Shown here piece by piece: positions 33,682 to 42,244 of a DNA stretch of 64,000 nt (the stretch's first letter is position 1; every line of letters begins with the position of its first letter). The notes below the pieces were generated by a model. It was not told the origin of the DNA, searched no databases, and was given only the letters and a program-made list of their open reading frames with translations. A program made the position numbers and the translations under genes. This DNA is from Nonomuraea dietziae (GTDB lineage: Bacteria > Actinomycetota > Actinomycetes > Streptosporangiales > Streptosporangiaceae). The stretch is from contig NZ_JACIBV010000001.1 in the NCBI RefSeq assembly GCF_014195505.1, positions 8,804,001-8,868,000 on the forward strand. The letters run 5' to 3'.

Positions 33682-34998
33682 GTGATCTTGCGCGACGGCC
33701 TCAGGCAGCTGACCCGGCCGATCATCCTGGCCCTGGTCAAGGGAGAAGCCGGACCGTCGTTCCCCCGATCACGCCGTCTGGGGCCACCCATGCCCGCCTT
33801 CTTGGGCCTGCTGCCGTTCCGGACCATCGATCTGGTCCTGCTGGCCGACATCCTGCTCGCCTGGGGCCTGTTCAGCACCGGGCTCTCGGACCTCCTGGAG
33901 GGGCAGAGGCGCTCTCCCGGCGGCCCGGCGAGCGGGTTCCCCGAGGCGTTCCTGTGGTTCGCGGCGGCGGCGTCCTCCGTGCCCCTGCTGTTGCGCACCT
34001 GGTGGCCGCTGGCGGCCTGGCGGCTGTCCACGGTGAGCATGCTCCTGAGCGTCCCGATCGTGCAGACGTTGCTCTCCACCCCCTACTCCGTGGCGGCGGT
34101 CATCACCTACCCGCTGGTCGTCTACTCCGTCGCCACTCGCTGCGAACGGGAGACCACCCTGGGCGTGTGGGTCCTCTCCGTCCTGGCCGCGGGGGTGCTC
34201 GACCCCTCCCATGCCCCTGATCTGCTGTGGAGCCCTGAGATCCTGGGCGGTGCGGCCCTGCTGGCCGTCGCCGCGATCCTGGGCTACAACGTACGCGCCC
34301 GGCGGCTGGCCGCCACGCGCCTGGCCGAGGAGGAGCGGCGCAGCGAGCGGGCGCTGGCCGGGCAGGCCGCGCTGGAGGAACGGGCCAGGATCGCCAGGGA
34401 ACTGCACGACGTCGTGGCGCACCACATGTCGGTGATCGCCATCCAGGCGGAGGCCATCCCGCTGAAGGCGGGCGGGGAGCCCCGGCAGTTGGAGGAGGGT
34501 ATGGCGGAGATCCGCACGCTCTCGCTCGCGGCCATGACCGAGATGCGCCGCGTGCTGGGCGTGCTTCGAGACGAGGACGGGCGCACGGACACCGCGCCGC
34601 AGCCCGGCCTCGGCCGCCTGGAGGAGCTTGTCGGCACCGCGCGCTCCGCCGGGCTCACCGTGACGCTCAAGCTGGTGGGCGACCTGCTCGGGCTGCCCAC
34701 GGCGGTGAGCCTGTCCGCCTACCGGATCGCGCAGGAGTCGCTCAGCAACGCCATGCGGCACGCGCCCGGATCGGCCGTCTCGATGAGAATCGCCCGTTCC
34801 AGAGCCGAGCTGCACATCCAGGTGACGAACGGCGCCGGGCGCGGCTCCCCGGCGAAACCGGGACACGCAGGACACGCGGGACACGGCCTGATCGGGATGC
34901 GGGAGCGGGTGTCCATGCTCGGCGGAAGCCTGTGGGTGGGGCCTGCCGGGACGGGGTTCGCGGTCACCGCCATACTCCCGATCGTGGAGAACGCGTGA
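33682..34998 (+). CDS. Orphan sensor histidine kinase, NarL/HisKA_3 type
   Basis: 438 residues with several hydrophobic helices in the first ~210 (IDLVLLADILLAWGLF, LWFAAAASSVPLLL, LLAVAAILGYNV). The phospho-acceptor is H242 in IARELHDVVAHHMSVIAIQAEA, and the ATPase domain has AYRIAQESLSNAMRHA and GHGLIGMRERVSMLGGSLWVG. A small repeat PGHAGHAGHG precedes the G box. No response regulator gene is adjacent on either side. The GTG start follows TAAGAT by six bases, suggesting a leaderless transcript; ATG 33790 is an alternative. Confidence 0.85.
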   Translation: MILRDGLRQLTRPIILALVKGEAGPSFPRSRRLGPPMPAFLGLLPFRTIDLVLLADILLAWGLFSTGLSDLLEGQRRSPGGPASGFPEAFLWFAAAASSVPLLLRTWWPLAAWRLSTVSMLLSVPIVQTLLSTPYSVAAVITYPLVVYSVATRCERETTLGVWVLSVLAAGVLDPSHAPDLLWSPEILGGAALLAVAAILGYNVRARRLAATRLAEEERRSERALAGQAALEERARIARELHDVVAHHMSVIAIQAEAIPLKAGGEPRQLEEGMAEIRTLSLAAMTEMRRVLGVLRDEDGRTDTAPQPGLGRLEELVGTARSAGLTVTLKLVGDLLGLPTAVSLSAYRIAQESLSNAMRHAPGSAVSMRIARSRAELHIQVTNGAGRGSPAKPGHAGHAGHGLIGMRERVSMLGGSLWVGPAGTGFAVTAILPIVENA

Positions 34999-35082
34999 CG
35001 ATCCGGGTGCCCTCTCCCCCCGTGGAGGGACACGGAGGTGGGCACCCCGGTGTGATGTGATCGACGATCATGAATTCTAGCG

Positions 35083-35111
35083 TTCTGACTGGTTCTTCCA
35101 TCCAGTCAGAA
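35083..35111. promoter_or_regulatory. Perfect inverted repeat before the secreted hydrolase gene
   Basis: TTCTGACTGG (35083-35092) and CCAGTCAGAA (35102-35111) are exact inverted copies, nine-base spacer, ending just before the AAAGG ribosome-binding site of the gene at 35120. It could be a repressor site of TetR style or a leader hairpin that masks the ribosome-binding site. Confidence 0.6.
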
Positions 35112-35119
35112 AGGCTCGC

Positions 35120-35860
35120 ATGTTCCGCCGCGCACGCACAGTGGCCGCCGCCGCAGCGTTGACCTACCTCATCGTCCCCGCTCCCCAAGGTGACCGGATC
35201 GTCAAGGTCTATGGGGATCTGGGCGCGGCGGAGCACGTCGCCGTCATCGTCCCGGGTTCCGACACCACGGCCGCCACCTTCGACGGCGGCAGGGCCAAAC
35301 CGTACAGCACGCCGGGGGGAGGTGCCCGCGCGCTGCTGGCCGAGGCGCGGGCGCTGGACCCCGGCTCCAGACTGGCCGTGGTCGCCTGGCTCGGCTACGA
35401 CAGCCCGGCGACCGTCAGCCTCGCGGTGGCGACGGACACGTCCGCCGTCGCAGGGGGCGGGGAGCTGCGGCGCTACGTCACCGAGACGCTCAGGGGCAAG
35501 CGGGTCAGCCTGCTGTGCCACAGCTACGGATCGGTCGTGTGCGCCAAGGCCGCTCCGGGGTCGGGCGCCGCCGAGCTGGCCGTCTTCGGCAGCCCAGGCC
35601 TCGGCGTCTCGGCCCCCGGCGACCTGGGCGGGCCCCGGCTGTGGGCGGGAAGCGGCGCCCAGGACTGGATGCGCGGCGTGCCCAAGCTCCGGCTCGGACC
35701 CCTCGGCTTCGGTCCCGATCCGGCTGGCCCCGCCTTCGGCGCCCACCTGTTCGCGACGGGTGAGGCCGGACACAGCGACTATCTCAAGCCGGGCAGTGAA
35801 TCGCTGCGCAACCTCACCCTGATCGCCCTCGGCCGGACCGGCGAGGTGTCCCGTGGCTAG
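35120..35860 (+). CDS. Alpha/beta-hydrolase (DUF1023-like), probably exported
   Basis: 246 residues with a short basic and hydrophobic N-terminus (RRARTVAAAAALTYLIVPAP). The core has VAVIVPGSDTTAATFDG, AVVAWLGYDSPATVSLAV, nucleophile motif CHSYGSVVC and a late GHSDYL supplying the likely catalytic His; this is the DUF1023 pattern. Its last eight bases overlap the acyltransferase gene, so the pair is co-translated. A hydrolase joined to a membrane acyltransferase suggests turnover or transfer of an acyl group at the cell surface, inferred from context. Confidence 0.75.
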   Translation: MFRRARTVAAAAALTYLIVPAPQGDRIVKVYGDLGAAEHVAVIVPGSDTTAATFDGGRAKPYSTPGGGARALLAEARALDPGSRLAVVAWLGYDSPATVSLAVATDTSAVAGGGELRRYVTETLRGKRVSLLCHSYGSVVCAKAAPGSGAAELAVFGSPGLGVSAPGDLGGPRLWAGSGAQDWMRGVPKLRLGPLGFGPDPAGPAFGAHLFATGEAGHSDYLKPGSESLRNLTLIALGRTGEVSRG

Positions 35861-36971
35861 CGTCGCGACCCGGATCGCGACGGCCACCCCGGCGGACAGG
35901 GACCGGGGGGTGGACGCGCTGCGCGCGCTGGCGATCCTGGGGGTGGTCCTGGGGCACTGGATGGTCACGGCGTGGGCGCGCGGGCCCGGCGGAACGATAC
36001 GCGTCTCCAGCCCACTCATCCACCTGCCGGAGTTCACGCCGGCGTCATGGGTGCTGCAGACCCTGGCGGTGTTCTTCTTCGTGGGCGGCTACGCGGCGGC
36101 GCGGAGCCTGCGCGCGGCGAAGGGGCGTCCGGCCTGGGTGCGGGCCAAGATGGGGCGGCTTGTGCGGCCGGTCGGGCCGCCTGCGCTGATCTGGGCGGGG
36201 ATCGCGGCCGGGCTGATGCTGAACGGCATGCCGCCCGGTTCGATCAGGGCGCTGCTGCTGCCGGCGGCCGCGCCGGTCTGGTTCCTGGCGGTCTTCGCCG
36301 CGCTCACGTCAGCCACTCCTCTGCTGGTGCGTGAGCGGCCGGGCGTTCTGATCGTCTCGGCGGCCGGGGTCGTGCTCGCGGTGGACGTGGGCAGGTTCGC
36401 CCTCGGCGGGCCGGCCTGGCTGGGGTGGGTGAACCTGGCGGCCGGCTGGCTGGTGCCGTACGCGCTGGGCATCGCCTGGGGCCAGGGCGCGTTCACCTCC
36501 CGCCGGGCGGCGGTGGGCTTGCTGGCGGGAGGTACGGCCGGGGCCGTGGCGCTGGTCGCCGGGTTCGGCTATCCGGCCAGCATGGTGGGGGTGACCGGCG
36601 CGAAGGTCTCCAACCTCAGCCCGCCCACGCTCGCCGCGGTCTGCTTCGGGATCGCCCAGGTGGGGCTGGCGCTGTTGCTGCGCGGGCCGCTCACCCGCCT
36701 GATGCGGCGGCCCCCGCTGTGGGCGGCGGTGGCGATGGTCAACCTGTCCGCGATGGCGATCTTCCTGTGGCATCAGACCGCGCTGCTGGTGACCGTCCTG
36801 GTGGCGCTGCGCTTCGGCGACCTTCCCGGCCTGCTGACATCTCCCGCCGAGCCCGTCTGGCTGCTGCAGCGGCTGGCCTGGCTCCCGGTCCTCGCCCTGC
36901 TGCTGGTCCTCGGACTGCTGCCGGGCATGCTCCGAGCCTCCTTCAACGACCGGGCCTCGTCATCGAGCTGA
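35853..36971 (+). CDS. Acyltransferase-3 family membrane protein
   Basis: 372 residues with about ten hydrophobic helices. The N-terminal signature DRGVDALRALAILGVVLGHWMV carries the catalytic His. The segment YPASMVGVTGAKVSNLSPPT matches the paralogue at 16156, and FFFVGGYAAARSLRAAKGRP matches its second helix. It is coupled to the preceding hydrolase by an eight-base overlap. Acyl acceptor unknown. Confidence 0.82.
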   Translation: MASVATRIATATPADRDRGVDALRALAILGVVLGHWMVTAWARGPGGTIRVSSPLIHLPEFTPASWVLQTLAVFFFVGGYAAARSLRAAKGRPAWVRAKMGRLVRPVGPPALIWAGIAAGLMLNGMPPGSIRALLLPAAAPVWFLAVFAALTSATPLLVRERPGVLIVSAAGVVLAVDVGRFALGGPAWLGWVNLAAGWLVPYALGIAWGQGAFTSRRAAVGLLAGGTAGAVALVAGFGYPASMVGVTGAKVSNLSPPTLAAVCFGIAQVGLALLLRGPLTRLMRRPPLWAAVAMVNLSAMAIFLWHQTALLVTVLVALRFGDLPGLLTSPAEPVWLLQRLAWLPVLALLLVLGLLPGMLRASFNDRASSSS

Positions 36972-37118
36972 GGACAGGTTCCATCCGCAGGGGGTCGAGA
37001 AACAACGAGCGGTTGTCCGAGGTTGGGGGAAGCGCGCCATGTGCCCTTCGGCCGGCGGTCGCTGAGGCGGCATTGGTTTCGCATGGTGAGGTCCAGCCTC
37101 GGATGGCGGCGCTTCGAG

Positions 37119-38011
37119 TCAGAGCCCGGCCGTGAGGTCCGATGGCGGTTCTGCGCTGCCGGTGTGAAACGCAAGACCGCCACCGTTCGCGGGCCGGAAC
37201 CCCAGTTCATGGAGTTCGGGAACGTCGATCGCGGTGAGCACGCGCAGGGCACCGGCCTCGGCTGCCTCGCAGACCGCGAGACGCACCAGCGCATCGCGTA
37301 CCGCCGATGGGACGCCGGGCTGGATGTGCACCACGTCGAGACGGGCGGTGGTGTGCTGCTCGTCCTCCCAGGACGCGGCTGCTTGACCGACGAAAGGTCT
37401 CCCGCGGGCGTTGTCGACGTGGGCCTGAAGCCAGCAGACAAGCTTTGCCTCGGCGATCAGCTGTCTGGGAATGGTGATGTCCATCCCCGCCTTGGCCAGC
37501 CAGTAGCCGGCCTCGGACGCAGGCGGGGGCACCGATGCCGACGGCGATCCCAGACTGAAAGTGAAGTAGCCCCTCTTCAGAACACCCCTCGGCGGCGGCA
37601 CAGGGGGGAGCACGACGCCGTCGGCGCGTGGAACCGAACCGATGAAGAAACCGGCGGGGCAGACGTCTGAGCATCGTGGGTGTCCAGCACGACGTACCCG
37701 TCTCGAGTCACCCGGCGGCTTCGACGAACGAATCCAGTCTGGAGTTCCTCCGCGAGGCGAGATGCGACGTCTGCGGCCCACTCGTCTGCCGAGGTCACCG
37801 GCAGGCCGGTCCACGAACTCTCCGGCGCCGTCGGAAACTCGACCTTGATGGCGTACATGTTCGGATCTCGCCGCCAGCGGAAGATCACTGACATGCTGTC
37901 GGGCTCCGCCAGGACATCGACGGGGGAGTATCCGTCCGTCACGGCGCCCGCACGTAGCAGGCACGTCCTGACCGCCCTGAGGACCTCCTGCCGGGACCAC
38001 TCAATCGCCAC
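37119..38011 (-). pseudogene. Frameshifted hypothetical gene (two frames)
   Basis: From GTG 38011 (or 38029) one frame reads IEWSRQEVLRAVRTCLL... to about VVLDTHDAQT, then loses sense; the neighbouring frame continues sensibly from PAGFFIGSVPR through RGYFTFSLGS to the stop at 37119. The switch lies near 37660-37690. Restored, it would be roughly 297 residues. I do not recognise the family. It has no membrane segment, and the ends are rich in charged residues. Whether the indel is real or a sequencing error cannot be told here. Confidence 0.55.
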
Positions 38012-38068
38012 ATGTCCAGGCTCCCACACCCTTCCCCATCGGATCGGGACTTGTCGCTGAAGATCGTT

Positions 38069-38875
38069 CTAGCCTCTTAGATGCTCCACGCACTCGTCGC
38101 GGTAGCGCTCGACCTGGCTCCTGACGCGCGAGGGGTCGATGAGCACCGCCCTCGACACCGAGGGCAGCACCGCGTGCCGTACGCCGGAGAAGAGCCTGGC
38201 CACCGCGGAGGGAGAGCCGCCCTGGGCGCCGAGACCAGGCGACAGGATGGGCCCGCCCAGGCGGTCGAGGGGGTGGCCGACCTTGTCCAGCGTCGCGCCC
38301 ACGACCACCCCGACCGAGCCGAGGCCGTCCTCGCCCTCGTTGGCCGCAGCCACCCCTTCGAAGATCTGGTCGGCCACGGCCGACTGCAGGGTGAGCGCCT
38401 CGGGGTTGGAGGTGCGGGCCAGCACGAACACGCCGGCGTCGTTGGCGCGCGCGGTGGTGATCGCGCCCGCCAGCGAGCCGAACCCCAGGTACGGGCTGAC
38501 GGTCATCGCGTCGGCGGCCATGGGGCTGCCCTGCTCCAGGTACGCCTCGGCGTAGCCGGCCATCGTGGAGTCGATGTCGCCCCGCTTGACGTCGAGGATC
38601 ACCAGCGCCCCCGCCTCGCGCAGGGAGGGGATCATCCGCTCGAGCACCGCCACGCCCCTGCTGCCCCACCGCTCGAAGAAGGCCGACTGCGGCTTGACCG
38701 CCGCGGCCACGCCGGACACCGCCTCGGCGACGGTGAAGGTGAAGCGTTCGAGCCCCGCGGGGGAGTCGTCGAGGCCCCACGCGGTCAGCAGCGCGGGGCT
38801 CGGGTCGATGCCCACGCACAGCGGCCCTCGCCGCTCCATCTGCGCGCGCAACCGCACGCCGAACGGCTCGCTCAT
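38069..38875 (-). CDS. pyrF: Orotidine 5'-phosphate decarboxylase
   Basis: 268 residues of the long (type 2) bacterial form, last step of UMP synthesis. PLCVGIDPSPALLTAWGL, the catalytic DxKxxD set in ILDVKRGDIDSTM, and SPYLGFGSL and SPGLGAQGG phosphate-loop motifs are present. ATG 38875 fits the family N-terminus; the upstream in-frame ATG would add an unlikely basic stretch. It follows pcp by 10 bases on the same strand. The usual actinobacterial neighbours mihF and gmk are absent here. Confidence 0.95.
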   Translation of the reverse strand: MSEPFGVRLRAQMERRGPLCVGIDPSPALLTAWGLDDSPAGLERFTFTVAEAVSGVAAAVKPQSAFFERWGSRGVAVLERMIPSLREAGALVILDVKRGDIDSTMAGYAEAYLEQGSPMAADAMTVSPYLGFGSLAGAITTARANDAGVFVLARTSNPEALTLQSAVADQIFEGVAAANEGEDGLGSVGVVVGATLDKVGHPLDRLGGPILSPGLGAQGGSPSAVARLFSGVRHAVLPSVSRAVLIDPSRVRSQVERYRDECVEHLRG

Positions 38876-38885
38876 GCCCGCGACT

Positions 38886-39503
38886 CTACTGGACGGTTCC
38901 CTCGGCGAGCTCGGCCTCGACGCTGTCAGCCGCCTTGACCAGGGCGGCAAGGGCTCGCGCCACCGTGGTGGTCTCCATGCTCGGCCGTCCGGACTCGGTG
39001 ACCTGGTGCGGCGCGTACGGCACGTGCACGAAGCCGCCCCGCAGGCCGGGCCGCTCGGTCGCGATCAGGTGCGCCAGGCCGTAGGCCACCTGGTTGCAGA
39101 CGAACGTGCCCGCGGTGTAGGAGACCTCGGCGGGGATCCCCTCCTCGCGCACGGCGCGCGCCATCGCCTTGACCGGCAGCGTGGACAGGTAGGCGTCGGG
39201 GCCGCCCTCCACCACCGGCACGCCGTACGGCCTGCGTCCCTCGTTGTCGGGGATGCGCGCCTCGATGAGGTTGATCGCGACCTTCTCCACCGAGATCGCC
39301 GTCCGCCCTCCCGCCTGCCCTGTGCAGAGCACCAGCTCGGGATCGTGCAGGTCGACGGCCTCGCGCAGCGCCGTCAGCGCGCCCGAGAACGTGCAGGGCA
39401 GCTGGGCCACGTTCACCCCGGGGACCAGCACGACGGCGTCGTAGGACGGGTTCGTCGTCTCCCCGCCGAAGGGCTCGAACCCGGTCAGCAGCACACGCGT
39501 CAT
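38886..39503 (-). CDS. pcp: Pyroglutamyl-peptidase I
   Basis: 205 residues, cysteine peptidase that removes N-terminal pyroglutamate. It begins VLLTGFEPFGGETTNPS and shows the catalytic triad context: Glu in ISVEKVAIN, Cys in TAGTFVCNQVAYGL, His in GFVHVPYAP. ATG 39503 is preferred because GAGG lies nine bases upstream; a second ATG at 39512 abuts it. It is the first gene of a two-gene unit with pyrF. Confidence 0.93.
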   Translation of the reverse strand: MTRVLLTGFEPFGGETTNPSYDAVVLVPGVNVAQLPCTFSGALTALREAVDLHDPELVLCTGQAGGRTAISVEKVAINLIEARIPDNEGRRPYGVPVVEGGPDAYLSTLPVKAMARAVREEGIPAEVSYTAGTFVCNQVAYGLAHLIATERPGLRGGFVHVPYAPHQVTESGRPSMETTTVARALAALVKAADSVEAELAEGTVQ

Positions 39504-39636
39504 GTCATCCATCCTCGAGGTGGTCTCGTCGCCTTCGAGGTACGAGTGTCGGGCATGGCGGTCATCGGACGAAACGGTGCGGACCGCCTCATGGTGATCA
39601 CTTTCGCCAGGGGGCCGACTGGGTAGATCACCTGAC

Positions 39637-39906
39637 ATGTACGAGATCGCCCAGCGTGTTCTCACGCTGCTGACCGAGCCGCAGCGCGAGGTCACGGTGA
39701 CCGTCGGCCTGCCGTACGAGGAGCCGACGGGGGAGTGGTCGTGTCCCTACCGCATCGACGGGCTGGCCGGATGGGAGCACGAGAGGAAGGTCTCTGGCGT
39801 GGACTCGATCCAGGCCCTGGAGATCGTGCTGACCGTCGTGCGCAGCGCGCTGGAGGGCTCGCCCGAGGCGCGCGACGGGCTGCTGGTCTGGGAGGAGTTC
39901 ACCTGA
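39637..39906 (+). CDS. DUF6968-like hypothetical protein
   Basis: 89 residues, no signal or membrane segment. The pattern VTVTVGLPYEEPTGEWSCPYRI, then GVDSIQALEIVLTVVRSAL is that of small DUF6968-type proteins of unknown function, in which a beta-hairpin sheet is followed by one helix. Ends with eight bases overlapping the convergent membrane-protein gene. Confidence 0.6.
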   Translation: MYEIAQRVLTLLTEPQREVTVTVGLPYEEPTGEWSCPYRIDGLAGWEHERKVSGVDSIQALEIVLTVVRSALEGSPEARDGLLVWEEFT

Positions 39907-40243
39907 GCAGGCGGCGCCAGCGGGGCAGCTCGGTCACGACGGTCGCGGCGGCGAGGAGCGACACGACGACCGCGACCGCGGGGGCCCACGCCAACCATGA
40001 CGACGCCACGGCGGCGACCAGCTGGAGCAGCACGAGCAGGATCGTGACGACACCGGGTACGGCGACGATCACGTGACGCTTGTCCCCGGGCGTGGAGAAC
40101 AGGGTCGGGAGCCCGATCAACACGATCACCGACAGTACGGCCAGCGGCACAGAATGTGGCGCCAGGGCCCACGGCGTGGCGATCCAGGCCAGCAACTCGG
40201 TGGCGAATCGAAGTGCAGAGCCGATTCCGGCTTTTTCAGGCAC
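39899..40243 (-). CDS. Small membrane protein, YrdB-like
   Basis: 114 residues with three to four hydrophobic helices (SVPLAVLSVIVLIGLPTLF, VIVAVPGVVTILLVLLQLVAAVA, LAWAPAVAVVVSLLAAAT). The start GSALRFATELLAWIATPWAL resembles the N-terminal helix of DUF2568/YrdB proteins; the rest is not diagnostic. Function unknown. Confidence 0.55.
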   Translation of the reverse strand: MPEKAGIGSALRFATELLAWIATPWALAPHSVPLAVLSVIVLIGLPTLFSTPGDKRHVIVAVPGVVTILLVLLQLVAAVASSWLAWAPAVAVVVSLLAAATVVTELPRWRRLLR

Positions 40244-40267
40244 CCGGAAACCCTACTATGTGCCGTT

Positions 40268-41059
40268 ATGTCTGACACAAGACTGCTGGAGCTCAGGGCG
40301 CGTACCCCTCAACGCCCACCGGGACCGGAGCTGGCCCAGGTTCTCGACCTGACCAGCCCCTCAGGGCTGCGCCTGCGCCGCTACCGTCCCGCCGAGCGTC
40401 CCCGCCCGCTGATGGTGTACCTGCACGGCGGCGGCTGGGTGATCGGCGATCTGGACTCCCACGACAGGACCTGCCGCAGGATCGCGCTGGAGTGCGACGT
40501 CGAGGTGCTGGCGGTGGACTACAGGCTCGCCCCCGAGCACCCGTGCCCCGCGGCGCTCGACGACGCCGTGGAGGTGCTGCGCTGGGCCAGGCCCGTCGCC
40601 GTCGCGGGCGACAGCTCCGGCGGCTACCTGGCGACGATGGCCTGCCTGCGCCTGCGCGACGAGGGCTGCGCGGTGCCCGCTCTCCAGGTGCTGCTCTGCC
40701 CCAACACCGACCTCACGCTCTCCTGCGCCAGCGTCGCCTCGGGCTCAGGGCTCGACGCCGACACGCTCGCCTGGTTCGTCGCCCAGTGGGTGCCGGAGCC
40801 CGCCGCTCGCGCCGCCGCCAGCCCGCTGCTGTCGCCCAACCTGTACGGCCTGCCGACCACGCTCCTGGTCACCGCCGAGAACGACGCCCTGCGCGACGAG
40901 GGCGACGCCTACGCCGCCAGGCTCGCGGCGGCCGGTGTGAAGGTGGTGCACAGGCAGGAGCCGGGGCTGCAGCACGGCTTCATCCAGGACGCCTCCCCTG
41001 AGGCGGCCGCGGCCCACGACAGGGTCTTCTCCGACATCAAAGCGCTGATCCCGCGCTGA
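40268..41059 (+). CDS. Alpha/beta-hydrolase of the hormone-sensitive-lipase family
   Basis: 263 residues. Oxyanion motif HGGGW in MVYLHGGGWVIGDLDSHD, nucleophile in GDSSGGYLATMA, catalytic Asp near LVTAENDALRDEGD and His in LQHGFIQD. These are HSL-group carboxylesterase hallmarks. ATG 40268 is the start that fits; upstream codons run through the divergent membrane-protein promoter. Substrate unknown. Confidence 0.88.
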   Translation: MSDTRLLELRARTPQRPPGPELAQVLDLTSPSGLRLRRYRPAERPRPLMVYLHGGGWVIGDLDSHDRTCRRIALECDVEVLAVDYRLAPEHPCPAALDDAVEVLRWARPVAVAGDSSGGYLATMACLRLRDEGCAVPALQVLLCPNTDLTLSCASVASGSGLDADTLAWFVAQWVPEPAARAAASPLLSPNLYGLPTTLLVTAENDALRDEGDAYAARLAAAGVKVVHRQEPGLQHGFIQDASPEAAAAHDRVFSDIKALIPR

Positions 41060-41061
41060 GC

Positions 41062-41088
41062 CTCATGCCGGATCATGCCCGGCATGAG
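41062..41088. terminator. Hairpin after the HSL-family esterase gene
   Basis: CTCATGCCGG (41062-41071) and CCGGCATGAG (41079-41088) form a perfect 10-bp stem with a seven-base loop immediately after the esterase stop. It overlaps the start codon of the truncated HAD gene, so an operator role for that lost gene is also possible. Confidence 0.5.
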
Positions 41089-41209
41089 CCTTCCCCGCCT
41101 GATCGCGACCGACCTGGACGGCACGCTCCTCGACGCCGAAGGCGCCCTCTCCCCGCTCACCCGCCGCGCCCTGCGGCTGGTCAGCGAGGCGGGGGCCGTC
41201 ACGTCCTGA
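41084..41209 (+). pseudogene. Truncated HAD-family (Cof-type) hydrolase, N-terminal remnant
   Basis: 41 codons with an intact HAD motif I, LIATDLDGTLLDAEGALSP, followed by the first helix (TRRALRLVSEAGAV), then a stop at 41207. A full Cof-type phosphatase has about 260-290 residues, so at least 85 percent is gone. The last 11 bases overlap the end of the convergent HxlR gene, which marks the breakpoint. Confidence 0.75.
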
Positions 41210-41537
41210 AGCCGTCCTGGGCGGCCATGACCTCCTCGGCGTGCTCGAAGGCCCACACGCCGAACGCCTCGATCGGCTCGAGCATGCTGAGGCCCAGCTC
41301 GGTCAGCGCGTACTCCACCCTCGGCGGCGCCTCGGCGTAGGCCGTGCGGGAGACGATCCCGTTGAACTCCAGGCGGCGCAGCGTCTCGTTCAGAACCTTG
41401 GGACTGATCCCGCCGATGGTGGTCCGCAGGTCGGCAGGACGGCTCGGCCCGTGCCGCAGCGCCCACACCACCACCGCGTTCCAGGTGTTGGCGAGCAGGT
41501 CGAAGGCCAGCCTGGCCTGGCAGTCAGCGAGGAACAT
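41199..41537 (-). CDS. HxlR-family transcriptional regulator
   Basis: 112 residues from ATG 41537 (TTG 41552 and GTG 41549 are alternatives). The winged helix is standard: GISPKVLNETLRRLEFNGIVSR, then PPRVEYALTELGLSMLEPI. One cysteine near the N-terminus (FLADCQ) sits where redox- or aldehyde-sensing HxlR proteins carry theirs. It is divergent from a NADP-binding oxidoreductase gene; a palindrome lies between them. Its end cuts into a HAD relic. Confidence 0.88.
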   Translation of the reverse strand: MFLADCQARLAFDLLANTWNAVVVWALRHGPSRPADLRTTIGGISPKVLNETLRRLEFNGIVSRTAYAEAPPRVEYALTELGLSMLEPIEAFGVWAFEHAEEVMAAQDGFRT

Positions 41538-41547
41538 CCCGGCACAC

Positions 41548-41567
41548 ACCAATCGGTATCTATTGGT
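41548..41567. promoter_or_regulatory. Likely HxlR operator
   Basis: ACCAAT (41548-41553) and ATTGGT (41562-41567) are inverted with an eight-base AT-richer spacer, centred in the divergent promoter region of the HxlR and oxidoreductase genes. Position and symmetry fit an HxlR dimer site. Confidence 0.55.
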
Positions 41568-41608
41568 TTTTCTATCTTCGTCCTTACCTACACCCTTGAG
41601 GAGGACGG

Positions 41609-42163
41609 ATGCGTATCGGCATTCTCGGCGCAGGCGGCATGGCCGACGCCCTCGGCACCCAGTGGACGCGCGCGGGCCACCAGGTGATGACCAGCGGCAG
41701 GAGCTCGGGCTCCTTCGCCCAGGCGATGGCGTACGGCGACGCCGTGCTGCTCGCCGTGCCCGCCCACGCCGCGCTCGGCGTGGTAGACGAGTCGCTGCGC
41801 GGCAAGGTGCTCATCGACTGCACGAACCCGATCGAGGACGGCGAGCTGACGGCCGACCACCCCATGGCCGAGCGGCTCGCCGCCGCCACGGGGGCGCACG
41901 TGGTTAAGGCGTTCAACCTGTGCCACGTGGACGTCTGGCGGATGACGCCGCCGGTGTTCGGCGGTCGCCCGCTGGCCGTGCCACTGTGCGGGGACGACGA
42001 GGGGGCGCTGGCGGTGGTGCGGCGGCTGGTCGAGGATCTGGGCTGCACGCCGTACGACGGGGGAGGGCTGGCCAGGGCCGCACTGTTGGAGGCGACGGCC
42101 GCCTTCATGATCGGGCTGTGGTTCAAGGGCCTGGACGCCCAGGCCATCGCGCCGCCGCTGTGA
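41609..42163 (+). CDS. F420/NADP-type NAD(P)-binding oxidoreductase
   Basis: 184 residues. Rossmann start RIGILGAGGMADALGTQW, then GRSSGSFAQA, VLLAVPAHA, LIDCTNP and VVKAFNLCH, the pattern of the F420-dependent NADP reductase N-terminal domain, here near full length for the short members. It probably reduces a small carbonyl or cofactor using NAD(P)H. GGAGGACGG provides a strong ribosome-binding site. Likely controlled by the divergent HxlR protein. Confidence 0.82.
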   Translation: MRIGILGAGGMADALGTQWTRAGHQVMTSGRSSGSFAQAMAYGDAVLLAVPAHAALGVVDESLRGKVLIDCTNPIEDGELTADHPMAERLAAATGAHVVKAFNLCHVDVWRMTPPVFGGRPLAVPLCGDDEGALAVVRRLVEDLGCTPYDGGGLARAALLEATAAFMIGLWFKGLDAQAIAPPL

Positions 42164-42244
42164 CAGGACTACACCCGCCGATGTAGTCGCGATGACGACC
42201 GGTGGCGGATGCCCGGGTCCGCCGCCCGCCCGATCCTGGTCCAC

